From contig NZ_CP130319.1 in assembly GCF_032271945.1 (NCBI RefSeq), forward strand, positions 4,731,001 through 4,795,000: a stretch of 64,000 nucleotides of DNA. Direction: 5' to 3'. This document shows, piece by piece, positions 43,428-52,807 of this stretch (positions are counted from its first letter, which is position 1; each line of letters opens with the position of its first letter). This DNA is from Paenibacillus sp. MBLB1832 (lineage in GTDB: Bacteria; Bacillota; Bacilli; Paenibacillales; NBRC-103111). A program made the translations under genes and the position numbers. Below the pieces are notes generated by a model. The model did not search any database. It was not told where the DNA came from and saw nothing but the letters and a program-made list of their open reading frames with translations.

Positions 43428-43468
43428 AAAGCCCTGAGATGCAGAAAACTGCAGGCTCAGGGCTTTTT
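43428..43468. terminator. Terminator between ycnI and folA
   Basis: AAAGCCCTGAG pairs with CTCAGGGCTTT and an inner TGCAG/CTGCA stem, T tail on the plus strand. Confidence 0.9.
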
Positions 43469-43478
43469 CATATCGCTT

Positions 43479-43961
43479 CTATTGTCTTTCGTAGATACGG
43501 AAATAGTACTCGTACGGGTTCTTCTCGTTGCGTTCGCCTTGCTCACTCGACACGAGTGTCCATGCGGATAAGTCCAGGTCAGACATAAACGTGTCAGCCT
43601 CGAATTCATGCTCAATGAACGTAATGTACATGCGGTCCACACTGTCTGCAAACAGCTTAAACACCTCGGCACCGCCAATCACGAAGAGCTCCTGATCACG
43701 GAAAGCATCCAGCGCCTCCTGCACGGAGTGGATCACCTCGCAACCTTCCGCTTGGAACGCTGTATTCTGCGTTAAGATAATGTTACGTCGGCCTGGCAGC
43801 GGTTTGCCAATGGACTCGTACGTTTTACGTCCCATCAGAATCGGATGCCCCATCGTCACCGCTTTAAAAAACTTTAAATCGCCTGGCAAATGCCACGGCA
43901 ATTGATTATTCACACCGATCGCACGATTGCGATCCATGGCAAAAATAAATGAGATACTCAT
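43479..43961 (-). CDS. folA: Dihydrofolate reductase
   Basis: 160 residues, normal length: IFAMDRNRAIGVNNQLPWHLPGDL pattern with catalytic acid Asp28, MGRKTYESIGKPLPGR (NADPH binding), and FVIGGAEVF. Reduces dihydrofolate to tetrahydrofolate with NADPH. GGAAGGG precedes the ATG. The gap to thyA is 17 bases, a common pairing because ThyA oxidises the folate that this enzyme reduces. Confidence 0.95.
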   Translation of the reverse strand: MSISFIFAMDRNRAIGVNNQLPWHLPGDLKFFKAVTMGHPILMGRKTYESIGKPLPGRRNIILTQNTAFQAEGCEVIHSVQEALDAFRDQELFVIGGAEVFKLFADSVDRMYITFIEHEFEADTFMSDLDLSAWTLVSSEQGERNEKNPYEYYFRIYERQ

Positions 43962-43978
43962 GCGCGTATCATCCCTTC

Positions 43979-44773
43979 CTAAATCGCGATCGGCGCTTTA
44001 ATGCCTGGCAGCGGTTGATAGTTCAAAAATTCGAAATCCTCGAAGTGATAATCGAAAATAGATTCTGGTTTTCTTTTGATATGAAGGGTGGGTAGAGCTT
44101 GCGGTTCTCTCGTTAATTGTTTGTTCACTTGCTCGATATGATTCAGATAAATATGAACGTCGCCGCCCGTCCAGATCAGATCCCCAACTTCAAGATCACA
44201 CTGTTGTGCGATCATGTGCGTCAATAGCGCGTACGAAGCCAGATTAAAGGGTAGACCCAGGAAGGTGTCCACGGAACGCATTTGGAACATGCAGGATAAG
44301 CGACCATTGGCTACATAAAATTGAAAGGCATAATGGCACGGCGGAAGCGCCATGTTGTCCACTTCAGCCGGATTCCAAGCACTGACGAGGTGTCTGCGTG
44401 AATCGGGATTGGTCTTGATTTGATGAATCAACTTCTCGATCTGGTCAATAATTTGACCGTTCGGCGCCTGCCAAGTTCGCCATTGCGCACCATAGACACG
44501 GCCCAAGTTCCCATTTTCATCTGCCCACTCGTCCCAAATCGTAACGCCATTGTCACGCAAATATTGGACATTCGTGCTTCCGCTCAAGAACCAAAGCAGT
44601 TCGTGCACAATTGATTTGATATGTAACTTTTTCGTTGTTAACAAAGGAAAGCCATCCTGCAGGTTCATGCGCATCTGTCTGCCAAAAACAGAAATCGTCC
44701 CCGTTCCCGTGCGATCCCCTTTCTCCACGCCATGATCCAAGATATCTTTAAGCAAGTCTAAATAGGATTTCAT
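43979..44773 (-). CDS. thyA: Thymidylate synthase
   Basis: 264 residues, the classical ThyA length when starting at ATG 44773 (MKSYLDLL), with GAGGAG upstream; the open frame extends ten codons further. Catalytic Cys in [19 protein letters not shown] phosphate loop, and QRSCD-like [10 protein letters not shown] are seen. Makes dTMP from dUMP using methylene-tetrahydrofolate. Operon with folA. Confidence 0.96.
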   Translation of the reverse strand: MKSYLDLLKDILDHGVEKGDRTGTGTISVFGRQMRMNLQDGFPLLTTKKLHIKSIVHELLWFLSGSTNVQYLRDNGVTIWDEWADENGNLGRVYGAQWRTWQAPNGQIIDQIEKLIHQIKTNPDSRRHLVSAWNPAEVDNMALPPCHYAFQFYVANGRLSCMFQMRSVDTFLGLPFNLASYALLTHMIAQQCDLEVGDLIWTGGDVHIYLNHIEQVNKQLTREPQALPTLHIKRKPESIFDYHFEDFEFLNYQPLPGIKAPIAI

Positions 44774-44868
44774 AGGTTCACCATTCTCCTCGTACAGTTC
44801 CACTTTATGAATTTTATTGATTCATTATAGCACGTTTTACTTCGACAATTCTTTACAATTTCACCCCG

Positions 44869-44897
44869 TTTACAAGTTGACCAGGCTTCACCATAAT
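44869..44897 (+). promoter_or_regulatory. Promoter of the DJ-1/PfpI gene
   Basis: TTTACA (44869-44874), 17 bases, CATAAT (44892-44897). Each hexamer matches the vegetative consensus at five of six positions. Confidence 0.6.
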
Positions 44898-44937
44898 GGA
44901 AGATGGGATTACCATCTATTTCCAAGGAGTGATTCAT

Positions 44938-45495
44938 TTGTCCAAAAAAATCTTAATTCTTACAGGTGATGGGGCTGAGGTTCTGGAAGTGTACTATCCT
45001 TACTTTCGTGTGCTAGAAGCTGGCTATGAAGCCGTCATCGCTTCACCGACGAAGAAAGTGCTTCGCACCGTTGTTCACGATTTTGTTGAAGACTGGGAAA
45101 CGTACACGGAGAAGCCTGGACATACACTTCCTTCGCATATCGCTTTCGCTGATGTTGATCCTAGCCAGTATGACGGACTGATCGTTCCTGGCGGTCGTGC
45201 GCCTGAATATATCCGTTCGAATGAGGATGTACCGCGCTTGCTTCGCCATTTCCTTGAAGCTGATAAACCGATCGGATCGATTTGTCATGGAGTGCAAGTT
45301 TTTGCCGCGTTGAAAGATGCTTCCCTCTTCGAAGGCCGTACATTGACCGCGTACAACGCGTGCCGCTTAGATGTAGAAGCGTTGGGTGCTACCTATGCAA
45401 AAGACACGCTTCATGTTGATGGCAAGCTTGTCAGCGGCCATGCTTGGCCTGATTTGCCAGGGTTTATGCGCGAGTTTTTGAAATTGTTGGGGTAG
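44938..45495 (+). CDS. DJ-1/PfpI family protein
   Basis: 185 residues, class I glutamine-amidotransferase-like fold. Nucleophile elbow with the conserved Cys in GSICHGVQVFAA, acidic partner in GDGAEVLEVYYP (about 9-20), and GGRAPEYIR. The start is TTG at 44938, six bases after AAGGAGTG; it gives the usual family N-terminus (SKKILILTGDG). Members act as deglycases, proteases or chaperones; which applies cannot be decided. Confidence 0.87.
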   Translation: MSKKILILTGDGAEVLEVYYPYFRVLEAGYEAVIASPTKKVLRTVVHDFVEDWETYTEKPGHTLPSHIAFADVDPSQYDGLIVPGGRAPEYIRSNEDVPRLLRHFLEADKPIGSICHGVQVFAALKDASLFEGRTLTAYNACRLDVEALGATYAKDTLHVDGKLVSGHAWPDLPGFMREFLKLLG

Positions 45496-45574
45496 TTGAC
45501 GCGTCCTGCAATAATTCCCACCCCTCAGAAAGATGCTTTTTGGGGCTGAGTATGATACATTTTTTAAATGAATG

Positions 45575-45617
45575 AAGAGGTTCGAAAACTCCCTCTCTAA
45601 AAAACTATGAAATGAGG
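45575..45617 (+). promoter_or_regulatory. PreQ1-I riboswitch of queF
   Basis: AGAGGTTC (P1 5' strand and loop start), then CCCTCT (P1 3' strand), then the A-rich tail TAAAAAACTA reproduce the preQ1-I aptamer as in the Bacillus que operon. The ribosome binding site (GAGG, 45614-45617) follows directly, so preQ1 binding would hide it and block translation. The P2 bases in the loop differ from the standard UAG, which lowers certainty slightly. Confidence 0.8.
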
Positions 45618-45624
45618 ATTTACC

Positions 45625-46125
45625 ATGTCAGCAGGAAGAAGCAATGAGGATTTGAAAGACATTTCATTATTGGGCAATCAAGGGACGCAGTATGTGTTTA
45701 GCTATAACCCGACTGTGCTGGAAGCATTTGATAATAAGCATCCGAATCGCGATTATTTCGTTAAATTCAACTTCCCAGAGTTCACGAGCCTATGTCCAGT
45801 AACGGGACAGCCGGATTTCGCGACACTTTATATTTCGTATATTCCTGAGATCAAAATGGTGGAGAGCAAGTCGCTGAAATTGTACCTGTTCAGCTTCCGT
45901 AACCATGGTGATTTCCACGAGGACTGCGTGAACATCATTATGAATGACCTGATCGCGCTAATGAACCCGCGCTATATTGAGGTTTGGGGCAAATTCACGC
46001 CGCGCGGCGGGATTTCCATCGATCCGTATTGCAACTGGGGCCAGCCTGGTACGAAATTTGAAGCCATGGCTGAACACCGTCTGATGAATCATGACCTATA
46101 CCCCGAGAAAATCGATAACCGTTAA
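45625..46125 (+). CDS. queF: NADPH-dependent 7-cyano-7-deazaguanine reductase
   Basis: 166 residues, short (YkvM-type) QueF. Catalytic Cys57 in [13 protein letters not shown], with Asp64, and the family motif [21 protein letters not shown]. Reduces preQ0 to preQ1, the queuosine precursor. Single gene under a preQ1 riboswitch; queC, queD and queE are not in the window. GAGG lies eight bases before the ATG. Confidence 0.96.
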   Translation: MSAGRSNEDLKDISLLGNQGTQYVFSYNPTVLEAFDNKHPNRDYFVKFNFPEFTSLCPVTGQPDFATLYISYIPEIKMVESKSLKLYLFSFRNHGDFHEDCVNIIMNDLIALMNPRYIEVWGKFTPRGGISIDPYCNWGQPGTKFEAMAEHRLMNHDLYPEKIDNR

Positions 46126-46132
46126 GATGAAG

Positions 46133-46180
46133 AAAGCTTGGCCGTCCCCAGTGACTTACTGGTGAATGGCCAAGCTTTTT
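46133..46180 (+). terminator. Terminator of queF
   Basis: AAAGCTTGGCC pairs with GGCCAAGCTTT with a partly paired interior, followed by TTTTT. Confidence 0.9.
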
Positions 46181-46315
46181 GCATTCTTTCGTTTTTTAGC
46201 TCACATAAGGCCAATGCACTGAATAATGCTGCAAAAATACAACAAAGAAGCGCAAACCAGCCAGTTTGACGCAAAAATGTTGCATTTTGTGCAGCATGCC
46301 CACGCATCTTTATAG

Positions 46316-47023
46316 TTAACAGATGCACGTTGCTTTCTTTTTGCCGATACGTCCCATGCTCTCGATTTTCTCAATATAGTCTGTTGCGAGTGGCACTTTA
46401 CACGCGGTTTGGCCCACATCGACATGCACTTTGCCGATCTCCGCAGCTACTTTCACCGCTGTATCGTGCAGCGGGAAACAATAAGCACCGACCGTAATGA
46501 CGAACCCATTCATCACATAACGCACGCGGTTTCGCTCTTGATGAATCGTACTGCGAATCTGTTCAAGCAAATCCGCAATCTCCGCCAAATCCAACTGCTC
46601 GTCCGGTGTGATGGACATATAATTCGCGTATGTGCTCCACCCGCAGGCCGCCAGCATTTCATCCCGTGACTGCATCCATTCCCTTGCAAGTTCCAGCGCA
46701 TACGGGCTTTCTGCTGCAACGCCTGCAACAGCAAATTCCGCTAACATATACCAATAGGCTTGCCCCGCCCACGCTTGAAGCTCATCTTTCGTCATGGATT
46801 TCGGATCAATGGAAAGTCCCGCCAAGTACATGGCATCCGTGTTGCCTGTTGCGTACAGAGCCAATGCGAGTTCACGGTCTTTTTTCACAACTTTGACCAG
46901 CTTCTTCATGTCCCCTACTTTGACACCAAAAAAGGGCTCACGTGCGCCGTGCTTACTTAACGTTTTCTTCGTCTGCTCACTGCCGAGTTCTTCAAGTCGC
47001 GCCATTACTTCATCCAAGGTCAT
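46316..47023 (-). CDS. DNA alkylation repair protein, AlkD-like HEAT repeat
   Basis: 235 residues of HEAT-like helices. The family pattern is visible (FFGVKVGDMKKLVK near residue 35, then YANYMSITPDEQLDL and the NRVRYVMNGFVITVGAY helix). AlkD-type glycosylases remove bulky or positively charged alkyl bases. The start at 47023 has GGCAGGTGG upstream; a TTG ten codons earlier is possible. The end (KKKATCIC) is basic. It stands alone. Confidence 0.85.
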   Translation of the reverse strand: MTLDEVMARLEELGSEQTKKTLSKHGAREPFFGVKVGDMKKLVKVVKKDRELALALYATGNTDAMYLAGLSIDPKSMTKDELQAWAGQAYWYMLAEFAVAGVAAESPYALELAREWMQSRDEMLAACGWSTYANYMSITPDEQLDLAEIADLLEQIRSTIHQERNRVRYVMNGFVITVGAYCFPLHDTAVKVAAEIGKVHVDVGQTACKVPLATDYIEKIESMGRIGKKKATCIC

Positions 47024-47091
47024 AGGGCCACCTGCCTGCCATCGATTTTCCAATAGTGTAACATGTGGCCCTACTCCTGTGAAATAAGGGG

Positions 47092-50000
47092 TTACTTGTC
47101 TTTAGTCCCCCTATTATCGCCGCGTATTACCGTTAATTGATACGTCTTCGTAGACGAATCTTCGGCAGTAACTACGATCTCAATGACATTTTCGCCCAAA
47201 CGAAGTTTAATCGTCTTTGAAGCTGAACCACTTACGACAGATTCTCCGTTAACAGTCATAGTAGCATTACTATCCATGGTTGTTAGCATAACTTTGATTT
47301 TCGGAACTCCGTTGGACACTTGAACTGTATGAGCTGTTATTTCAGGGTTTAAGGTTAGATTTGATGACTCTTCACTAACGAGAAGAGCACTTAAATTTGC
47401 GTTGTCAGACAATAAACGTGTTACCGTTAATCGGTATGTTCTTGTCGACATATCTTCTGCGGTAACGATAATTTCAATGACATTTTCACCGACTTGCAGC
47501 CCAATCCCATTGGAATCCGATCCGCTGACAAGAGGCACCCCGTTTACAGTCACCGCAGCTTGGCTATTTGCTGTTGTTGGCGTAATGATCATTACACTCG
47601 TTGTTTTCGGAACAGAAGCTGTGTACTCGGTTATCGCTGAATCAAAAATTGGACTTAATGTACCTGAACTGATCGCCAATCCACTTAACGTGTTGTCCGA
47701 TGACGGCCACTCTTCCGTTGCACTTACACCTGCAGCCTTATCATAATTAGTTCCCATGTTATTTAAAATATTCTTAATAAGAGTAATGTTTGTACCTGCC
47801 TGTAGTTGTATACCATTTGTATTTCCTATCAATTTGTTTCCACTAATTTGAACGTTTTGAGGGTCTCCCGCTCCGACATTATTCGCATTTAGGTCCCCAT
47901 TGTCATGTTCTAGCACAATTCCCCAGTAGTTGCTCGCGGTATTATTACGAATTGTGTTATTGACGATACGAGTACCTGGACCATTCTTAATATTAATACC
48001 TACGGCATTATCCACAGATGTTGTATTTTCAATCAGATTGTTCTCAATAAGCGTATCTGGCGTACCCATGGTGACCACAATACCTTCGCGCGAATTACTG
48101 ATTACATTATCATGGATGTAGTTGTTTGGCCCCGATTTACTATGATTCGTTGGTGCCGTTCCACCCGTATTCCCAAGTCCTACGCCACCGCCAGTCAAAA
48201 TATTCTCGATGGTATTGCCATACACGTCGTTCAGGTATTCCAACTCACCATGAAGATCGACGGCGTCTAATTTGATATTGATATAATGATTATTCCGAAG
48301 GACGTTGTTATGAGCAACATTTTGAATGAGTGATCCATGACGCAAATAGGGTCCTTCAAAGGTAGAATCTTCCACAACATTCCAATACGTATCATTAGCA
48401 AAACCAAGTCGATCTACCTTCGGCATTCCTTGAATAGAAGTCCCGTATCCAGCTCCGCCTCCGCCTAAATCTGTTGCATTGCGGAATGTACTACGGCGTA
48501 CAACAACATCATGGCTATTTTCAATGCGAATGGCCATACGTCTGAAACGTTCTACCGTTACATGATCAATCGTTACGTTATACGAAGGAAGCTCACCGTA
48601 GTTAGCTATAGCGATACTGCTATCAGGACCTCCAGCAGCTGGATTATTCGTTGCATGCTCGAGTGAAAAGGAGCGGTTCCAAGTCGATGTAATGGTCAAG
48701 TTAGAAACTACAATATCGTGCTGACTTGATGCTTTCACAACTGAGCTATTTTTAATATCATCAATACTGGACTTCAAAATGGTGCCTGCTTCACTTTCTC
48801 CACGTAAATTCACGCCGGACTTCAGCTTCAAATTGACAAAGCCATCTGGTGAAGTAATTAAATTATACATACCATTTGGAAGGTACACTTCGTCGCCTGG
48901 TGAAGCTGCATTGATGGCATTTTGAATGGCAACACGGTCATCGTTCGCATTATCTGCAAGATCTACACCATAGCTGGTTACATCGATCGTTGCTCCAGTT
49001 ACGGGATTCGGCGTGTGAAGAGCATGATCAGTACCATCTGGATTAGTTAATCCAGGCTTGGTGAAAGGAACGGTTCCAGCAGGCGGGGCTGGTGTCATAT
49101 TCGGAACAATGGCAACCGGCGTATCACCCGTTACATAAGGAGCATAGATCATAACGTCCGTTAAACTGGTGAACGTACTGCCATCCGAATTTCCATGCCC
49201 TACAATACGAACGAAACGGGCATCGGTATCTGGAATATCAAATGCTTGCATATTGAATGTTGTCGCACGACTGTTTCCGCTCCAAACATTCGTCCATGTA
49301 ATCGCATCATTGGAGGTCTCAATATCTAGCCGCGTAGAACGTAGATCACCTTTATAGAAGGCGATACCGACATAGCCAATTCGCTGTGTTTGTCCTAAAT
49401 CAAACATGATGAATTGACCGTCACCCGAAGCGGACCAGCGACTGAATAAGTTGTTATCTAACGTGTTGCTCTCTACGTTTCCGTCACTGCTGCTGGCATT
49501 TACTTCTACGACTGGAATCGGCGTAACAGGTGCTGATAATGTTGTTGTGCTATATGTCAATGGCTGTGTAGCCTGGTTTCCAGCGACATCTACTGCATAG
49601 ACAGCATAAGAAACTTTCGTATTCGGCGTTAAGCCTTGAGCTGTAAACGTAGTAGTACCTGTCACACTCGCTGTATAAACGTCATTTTGATAGACTTTAT
49701 AAGCTGAAACAGAGCTATCATCCGTTGCCGCTGGCCAAGCAAGTTGGACAAAGTCTGTGCCAAGATTGATTGATTTTAAGGCAGCATCCGCAGGCCATTG
49801 TGGCGGTGTCGAATCGCTTTGTACGATGCGCTTCACAAGAAGCTGTGTTTCCGGATTAGAAACAGATGTATTTTCCTTTCCATAAATGTTGACGGATTTC
49901 CCTGAAGACAGTGAATCTGCAACCACAAAGGTCACAACCCCATCCACCAAATGTCGTCTCACATAATCGGAAACATCGATATCATGGTAAATCGGTTTAG

Positions 50001-50493
50001 CCCCATTTAATGTCGTTATCGTAAATTGGCCTACTTGCTCCATCTGCAGAAGATCTTTCTGAAGGGGGCTGGCGTTGTTCCATGTCAGCGTGCTTTCCTG
50101 CCAGGCATTATCGCTTACACCGAACGCTTGTAAATCTGCCGTGGTTTGATTGGTCCCTAATTTTGCCGATACCTGCAGCACATATTTATAGCTGGGATCG
50201 GAAGCACTTGCGACATCAAATTTGAAATTCATTTGTTTCTTTTGCGTACTCGTTGAAGAGATACTGAATACGCCATCGGTCGATCCATTTTTTTTATCAT
50301 AGTTCGTATCCGCCATTGTTGGTGACGCGGTATCCCCGCTCTTCCACTGAATCGCAGCATCTGCAGATGGAGGAAGGGCACTCACGACAACCTCAACATC
50401 AGCCGCCATCCCCGCTGCAGGAAGAAGCAAGGTGAATATTATTGAAAACATCAGCATAACCGCTAGCTTTCTTTGAACGATTTGAAATTTCAT
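47092..50493 (-). CDS. Secreted multidomain beta-helix protein
   Basis: 1133 residues. Signal peptide (about 1-30, AAGMAA end), DNRLRE-type domain (about 35-220: WQESTLTWNNASP and IDVSDYVRRH), a fibronectin III domain (about 225-325), a discoidin/F5-8 type C domain (about 330-450), a right-handed parallel beta-helix of the pectate-lyase superfamily (about 490-930, repeated Asn-rich turns), and two C-terminal cadherin-like beta-sandwich domains (about 945-1125, each with ANLSALLVS- or LSGLAISSG-type start). No membrane anchor. It looks like a polysaccharide lyase or carbohydrate-binding surface enzyme; the substrate is unknown. AAGGAG nine bases before the ATG. Confidence 0.85.
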   Translation of the reverse strand: MKFQIVQRKLAVMLMFSIIFTLLLPAAGMAADVEVVVSALPPSADAAIQWKSGDTASPTMADTNYDKKNGSTDGVFSISSTSTQKKQMNFKFDVASASDPSYKYVLQVSAKLGTNQTTADLQAFGVSDNAWQESTLTWNNASPLQKDLLQMEQVGQFTITTLNGAKPIYHDIDVSDYVRRHLVDGVVTFVVADSLSSGKSVNIYGKENTSVSNPETQLLVKRIVQSDSTPPQWPADAALKSINLGTDFVQLAWPAATDDSSVSAYKVYQNDVYTASVTGTTTFTAQGLTPNTKVSYAVYAVDVAGNQATQPLTYSTTTLSAPVTPIPVVEVNASSSDGNVESNTLDNNLFSRWSASGDGQFIMFDLGQTQRIGYVGIAFYKGDLRSTRLDIETSNDAITWTNVWSGNSRATTFNMQAFDIPDTDARFVRIVGHGNSDGSTFTSLTDVMIYAPYVTGDTPVAIVPNMTPAPPAGTVPFTKPGLTNPDGTDHALHTPNPVTGATIDVTSYGVDLADNANDDRVAIQNAINAASPGDEVYLPNGMYNLITSPDGFVNLKLKSGVNLRGESEAGTILKSSIDDIKNSSVVKASSQHDIVVSNLTITSTWNRSFSLEHATNNPAAGGPDSSIAIANYGELPSYNVTIDHVTVERFRRMAIRIENSHDVVVRRSTFRNATDLGGGGAGYGTSIQGMPKVDRLGFANDTYWNVVEDSTFEGPYLRHGSLIQNVAHNNVLRNNHYINIKLDAVDLHGELEYLNDVYGNTIENILTGGGVGLGNTGGTAPTNHSKSGPNNYIHDNVISNSREGIVVTMGTPDTLIENNLIENTTSVDNAVGINIKNGPGTRIVNNTIRNNTASNYWGIVLEHDNGDLNANNVGAGDPQNVQISGNKLIGNTNGIQLQAGTNITLIKNILNNMGTNYDKAAGVSATEEWPSSDNTLSGLAISSGTLSPIFDSAITEYTASVPKTTSVMIITPTTANSQAAVTVNGVPLVSGSDSNGIGLQVGENVIEIIVTAEDMSTRTYRLTVTRLLSDNANLSALLVSEESSNLTLNPEITAHTVQVSNGVPKIKVMLTTMDSNATMTVNGESVVSGSASKTIKLRLGENVIEIVVTAEDSSTKTYQLTVIRGDNRGTKDK

Positions 50494-50628
50494 GTAGCAT
50501 ATCTCCTTATCATAATAATATTGCAAAAATGTAAGCGTATACAAAACACAAAGTAATCATACAAGCTTTTTGCTCGATTTAATTGTCATTTATTTAGGTC
50601 AAGGAGTGACTAAATTAGGATTTCACAG

Positions 50629-50658
50629 AAAAAAACCGATCCATGTCGGATCGGTTTA
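50629..50658 (-). terminator. Terminator of the molybdopterin oxidoreductase gene
   Basis: On the minus strand AACCGATCC, GACAT, GGATCGGTT, then five T. Confidence 0.9.
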
Positions 50659-50675
50659 GGTTCATTACCACCAAT

Positions 50676-52730
50676 TCAACCCCGCTGCAATTTCTCTACG
50701 CCAACTCGACCTGAGAAAAAGGTTGCCCCGCCGCCCATGTCCGCGACGCGGTCTGGGGTCAGCACGTTCACACGCGTTTTGCTGCCTGGCGTATCTGCCC
50801 ATAGCCCTTGACTGACAACGACGCCTCTGCGAACGTCTTGCCCTGTCACCACGACAAGCTCACACTCCCCTCGCTCATTCCACACACGAGCCACATCGCC
50901 GTTCACTAGCCCTAAAACTGCCGCATCGTCTTCATGCATGTGCAGTTTAGGCGTCTTTTCCATGCGGACATGCTTCTCGTTATGAGCGAAGGTGGAATTC
51001 AAGAAGTTGTGATTCGGCGCTGGTATGAAGCGGAATGGTAAATCACTTTCCTCGACGAGTGGGATATAAGTCGGCAGTGCAGGGTACCCTTTGCTCGCCA
51101 TATCTGCTGAAAACAATTCGATTTTGCCGCTTGGCGTACGCAGCTTCCCTGACAGCAAAGGGTGAATGTTCGCCTTCATAAATCCGTTGTTTTCCAAAAG
51201 CGTGACATACGAAATGTCCGATAAAGCAGGGTTGCCAGGATGATCCAGCGCTTGCTGAATCATCGCTTCGTCCGTGTCGCGCAGCGCCTCATCGTCATAT
51301 CCCATTTTCTCAGCTAACAAGCGGAACACATCCACATTGGACTTGCTTTCCCCATAGGGCGAGATGACAGGTTGTTGAAGGTGTACATAGTGGTGCCAAT
51401 AGGAACGATAGAAGTCTGTATTTTCAAAAGAGGACGTTGCTGGAAGCACAATATCCGCATATTTGGCAGTTTCCGTTAGGAATAGATCGTGGACGACCGT
51501 AAACAAGTCTTCACGCAGCAGACCTTCCTGCACCTTATTTGCATGCGGAGCGACCAGCGCTGGGTTCGAATTATACACATAGAGCGCGTGAATCGGCGGG
51601 TCCAGTTCTAAGAGCGCGCTGCCAAGCAAATTCATGTTAATGAGGCGCGCATCTTTGGCACGCAAATCCGGCCGCTGCAGCGCCGCAATATTATGCTCCA
51701 AGTAGCCGCCGTTCCCTTTAATGGCGCCTCCGCCTTGATGCAGCCACTGCCCTGTTAAGGCTGGCAAGCAAGCGATCGTGCGCACGCACATCCCGCCGTT
51801 ATCATGGTGCTGAATGCCGTTTCCGATTCGGATAAAGGAAGGCGAGGTCTGACCATATAACCGAGCAAGCCGGTAGATGTCCTCCACAGGCACACCTGTT
51901 ATTGCCGAAACTGATGCAGGATCATACGGCTTCACATGCTCTCTGAGCTCTTCGTGTCCCACCGTATATTGCTCAAGGAAAGCCCTGTCCGTCCTATTTT
52001 CCGCGAAAAGAATGTGCATCAACCCTAATGCAAGCGCCGCATCCGTCCCAGGCAAAATCGGAATAAACCAGTCCGCCCAGCGGCCTGTCTGGTTCTTATG
52101 CGCATCGATGACGATGATCTGTGCGCCGTTTTTGCGGGCTTTCTCCGCCAGCATGACCTGATGCATATTGGTGCTGACGGCATTGATGCCCCACATGATG
52201 ATGAGCTTCGCATGCACCGTATCCTCAGGATCGGTCCCATAGCTGCCGCCCATCGTGTATTTGTAGCCTTCGGTGCCGGCAGATTCACAGATCGCATACA
52301 TTAAGCGGCTGGCGCCCATGCGATGGAAGAAGCGGCGATCCATCCCTTCTGTGCCGATCCGGCCCATGTTGCCATAGAAGCTATACGGGAGTATGGCTTC
52401 CGCGCCCTTCTCGGCAATGAGCGCTTTCCAGCGCGATGTGATCGTATCGAGCGCTTCTTCCCAAGAAATCCGCTCAAATCGGCTTTCTTCTCCTTTCGGA
52501 CCGACTCGTTTCAACGGGTACTGTAGTCGCTTCTCATCATATAGACGCGCAGTCATATTGCGCACTTTATTGCAAATAGCCCCCTGAGTCACGGGGTGAT
52601 TAGGGTCCCCTTCTATTTTCACAATTTTACCTTGTTCCTTATGGAGCAGCAGTCCGCATTGATCTGGACAATCCAACGGGCAGACGGCTGGAAAAATTCC
52701 TTGTTGTTGTTCGATCATCGATGTACGCAT
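50676..52730 (-). CDS. Molybdopterin oxidoreductase with a 4Fe-4S motif
   Basis: 684 residues, DMSO-reductase superfamily. N-terminal [4Fe-4S] ligands Cys17, Cys21, Cys25 and Cys53 (CPLDCPDQC ... GAICNK), three molybdopterin-binding domains, and a C-terminal dinucleotide-binding domain (about 565-680: LGLVNGDVARVWNERGECEL). No Tat signal is seen, so it is cytoplasmic. The residue near the metal is in CESAGTEG (about 145-152), with Ser more likely than Cys. It resembles the formate dehydrogenase/biotin-sulfoxide-type group; the substrate is not defined. It lies 77 bases after the fused regulator gene on the same strand and could be linked to sulfur-compound reduction. Confidence 0.86.
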   Translation of the reverse strand: MRTSMIEQQQGIFPAVCPLDCPDQCGLLLHKEQGKIVKIEGDPNHPVTQGAICNKVRNMTARLYDEKRLQYPLKRVGPKGEESRFERISWEEALDTITSRWKALIAEKGAEAILPYSFYGNMGRIGTEGMDRRFFHRMGASRLMYAICESAGTEGYKYTMGGSYGTDPEDTVHAKLIIMWGINAVSTNMHQVMLAEKARKNGAQIIVIDAHKNQTGRWADWFIPILPGTDAALALGLMHILFAENRTDRAFLEQYTVGHEELREHVKPYDPASVSAITGVPVEDIYRLARLYGQTSPSFIRIGNGIQHHDNGGMCVRTIACLPALTGQWLHQGGGAIKGNGGYLEHNIAALQRPDLRAKDARLINMNLLGSALLELDPPIHALYVYNSNPALVAPHANKVQEGLLREDLFTVVHDLFLTETAKYADIVLPATSSFENTDFYRSYWHHYVHLQQPVISPYGESKSNVDVFRLLAEKMGYDDEALRDTDEAMIQQALDHPGNPALSDISYVTLLENNGFMKANIHPLLSGKLRTPSGKIELFSADMASKGYPALPTYIPLVEESDLPFRFIPAPNHNFLNSTFAHNEKHVRMEKTPKLHMHEDDAAVLGLVNGDVARVWNERGECELVVVTGQDVRRGVVVSQGLWADTPGSKTRVNVLTPDRVADMGGGATFFSGRVGVEKLQRG

Positions 52731-52807
52731 CGCAGTTTTCCTACTTTCTTTTAACGTCGATACATCTACTATATACCGAATTGGAGGCGAAGGGAAACTT
52801 AGCCCCG

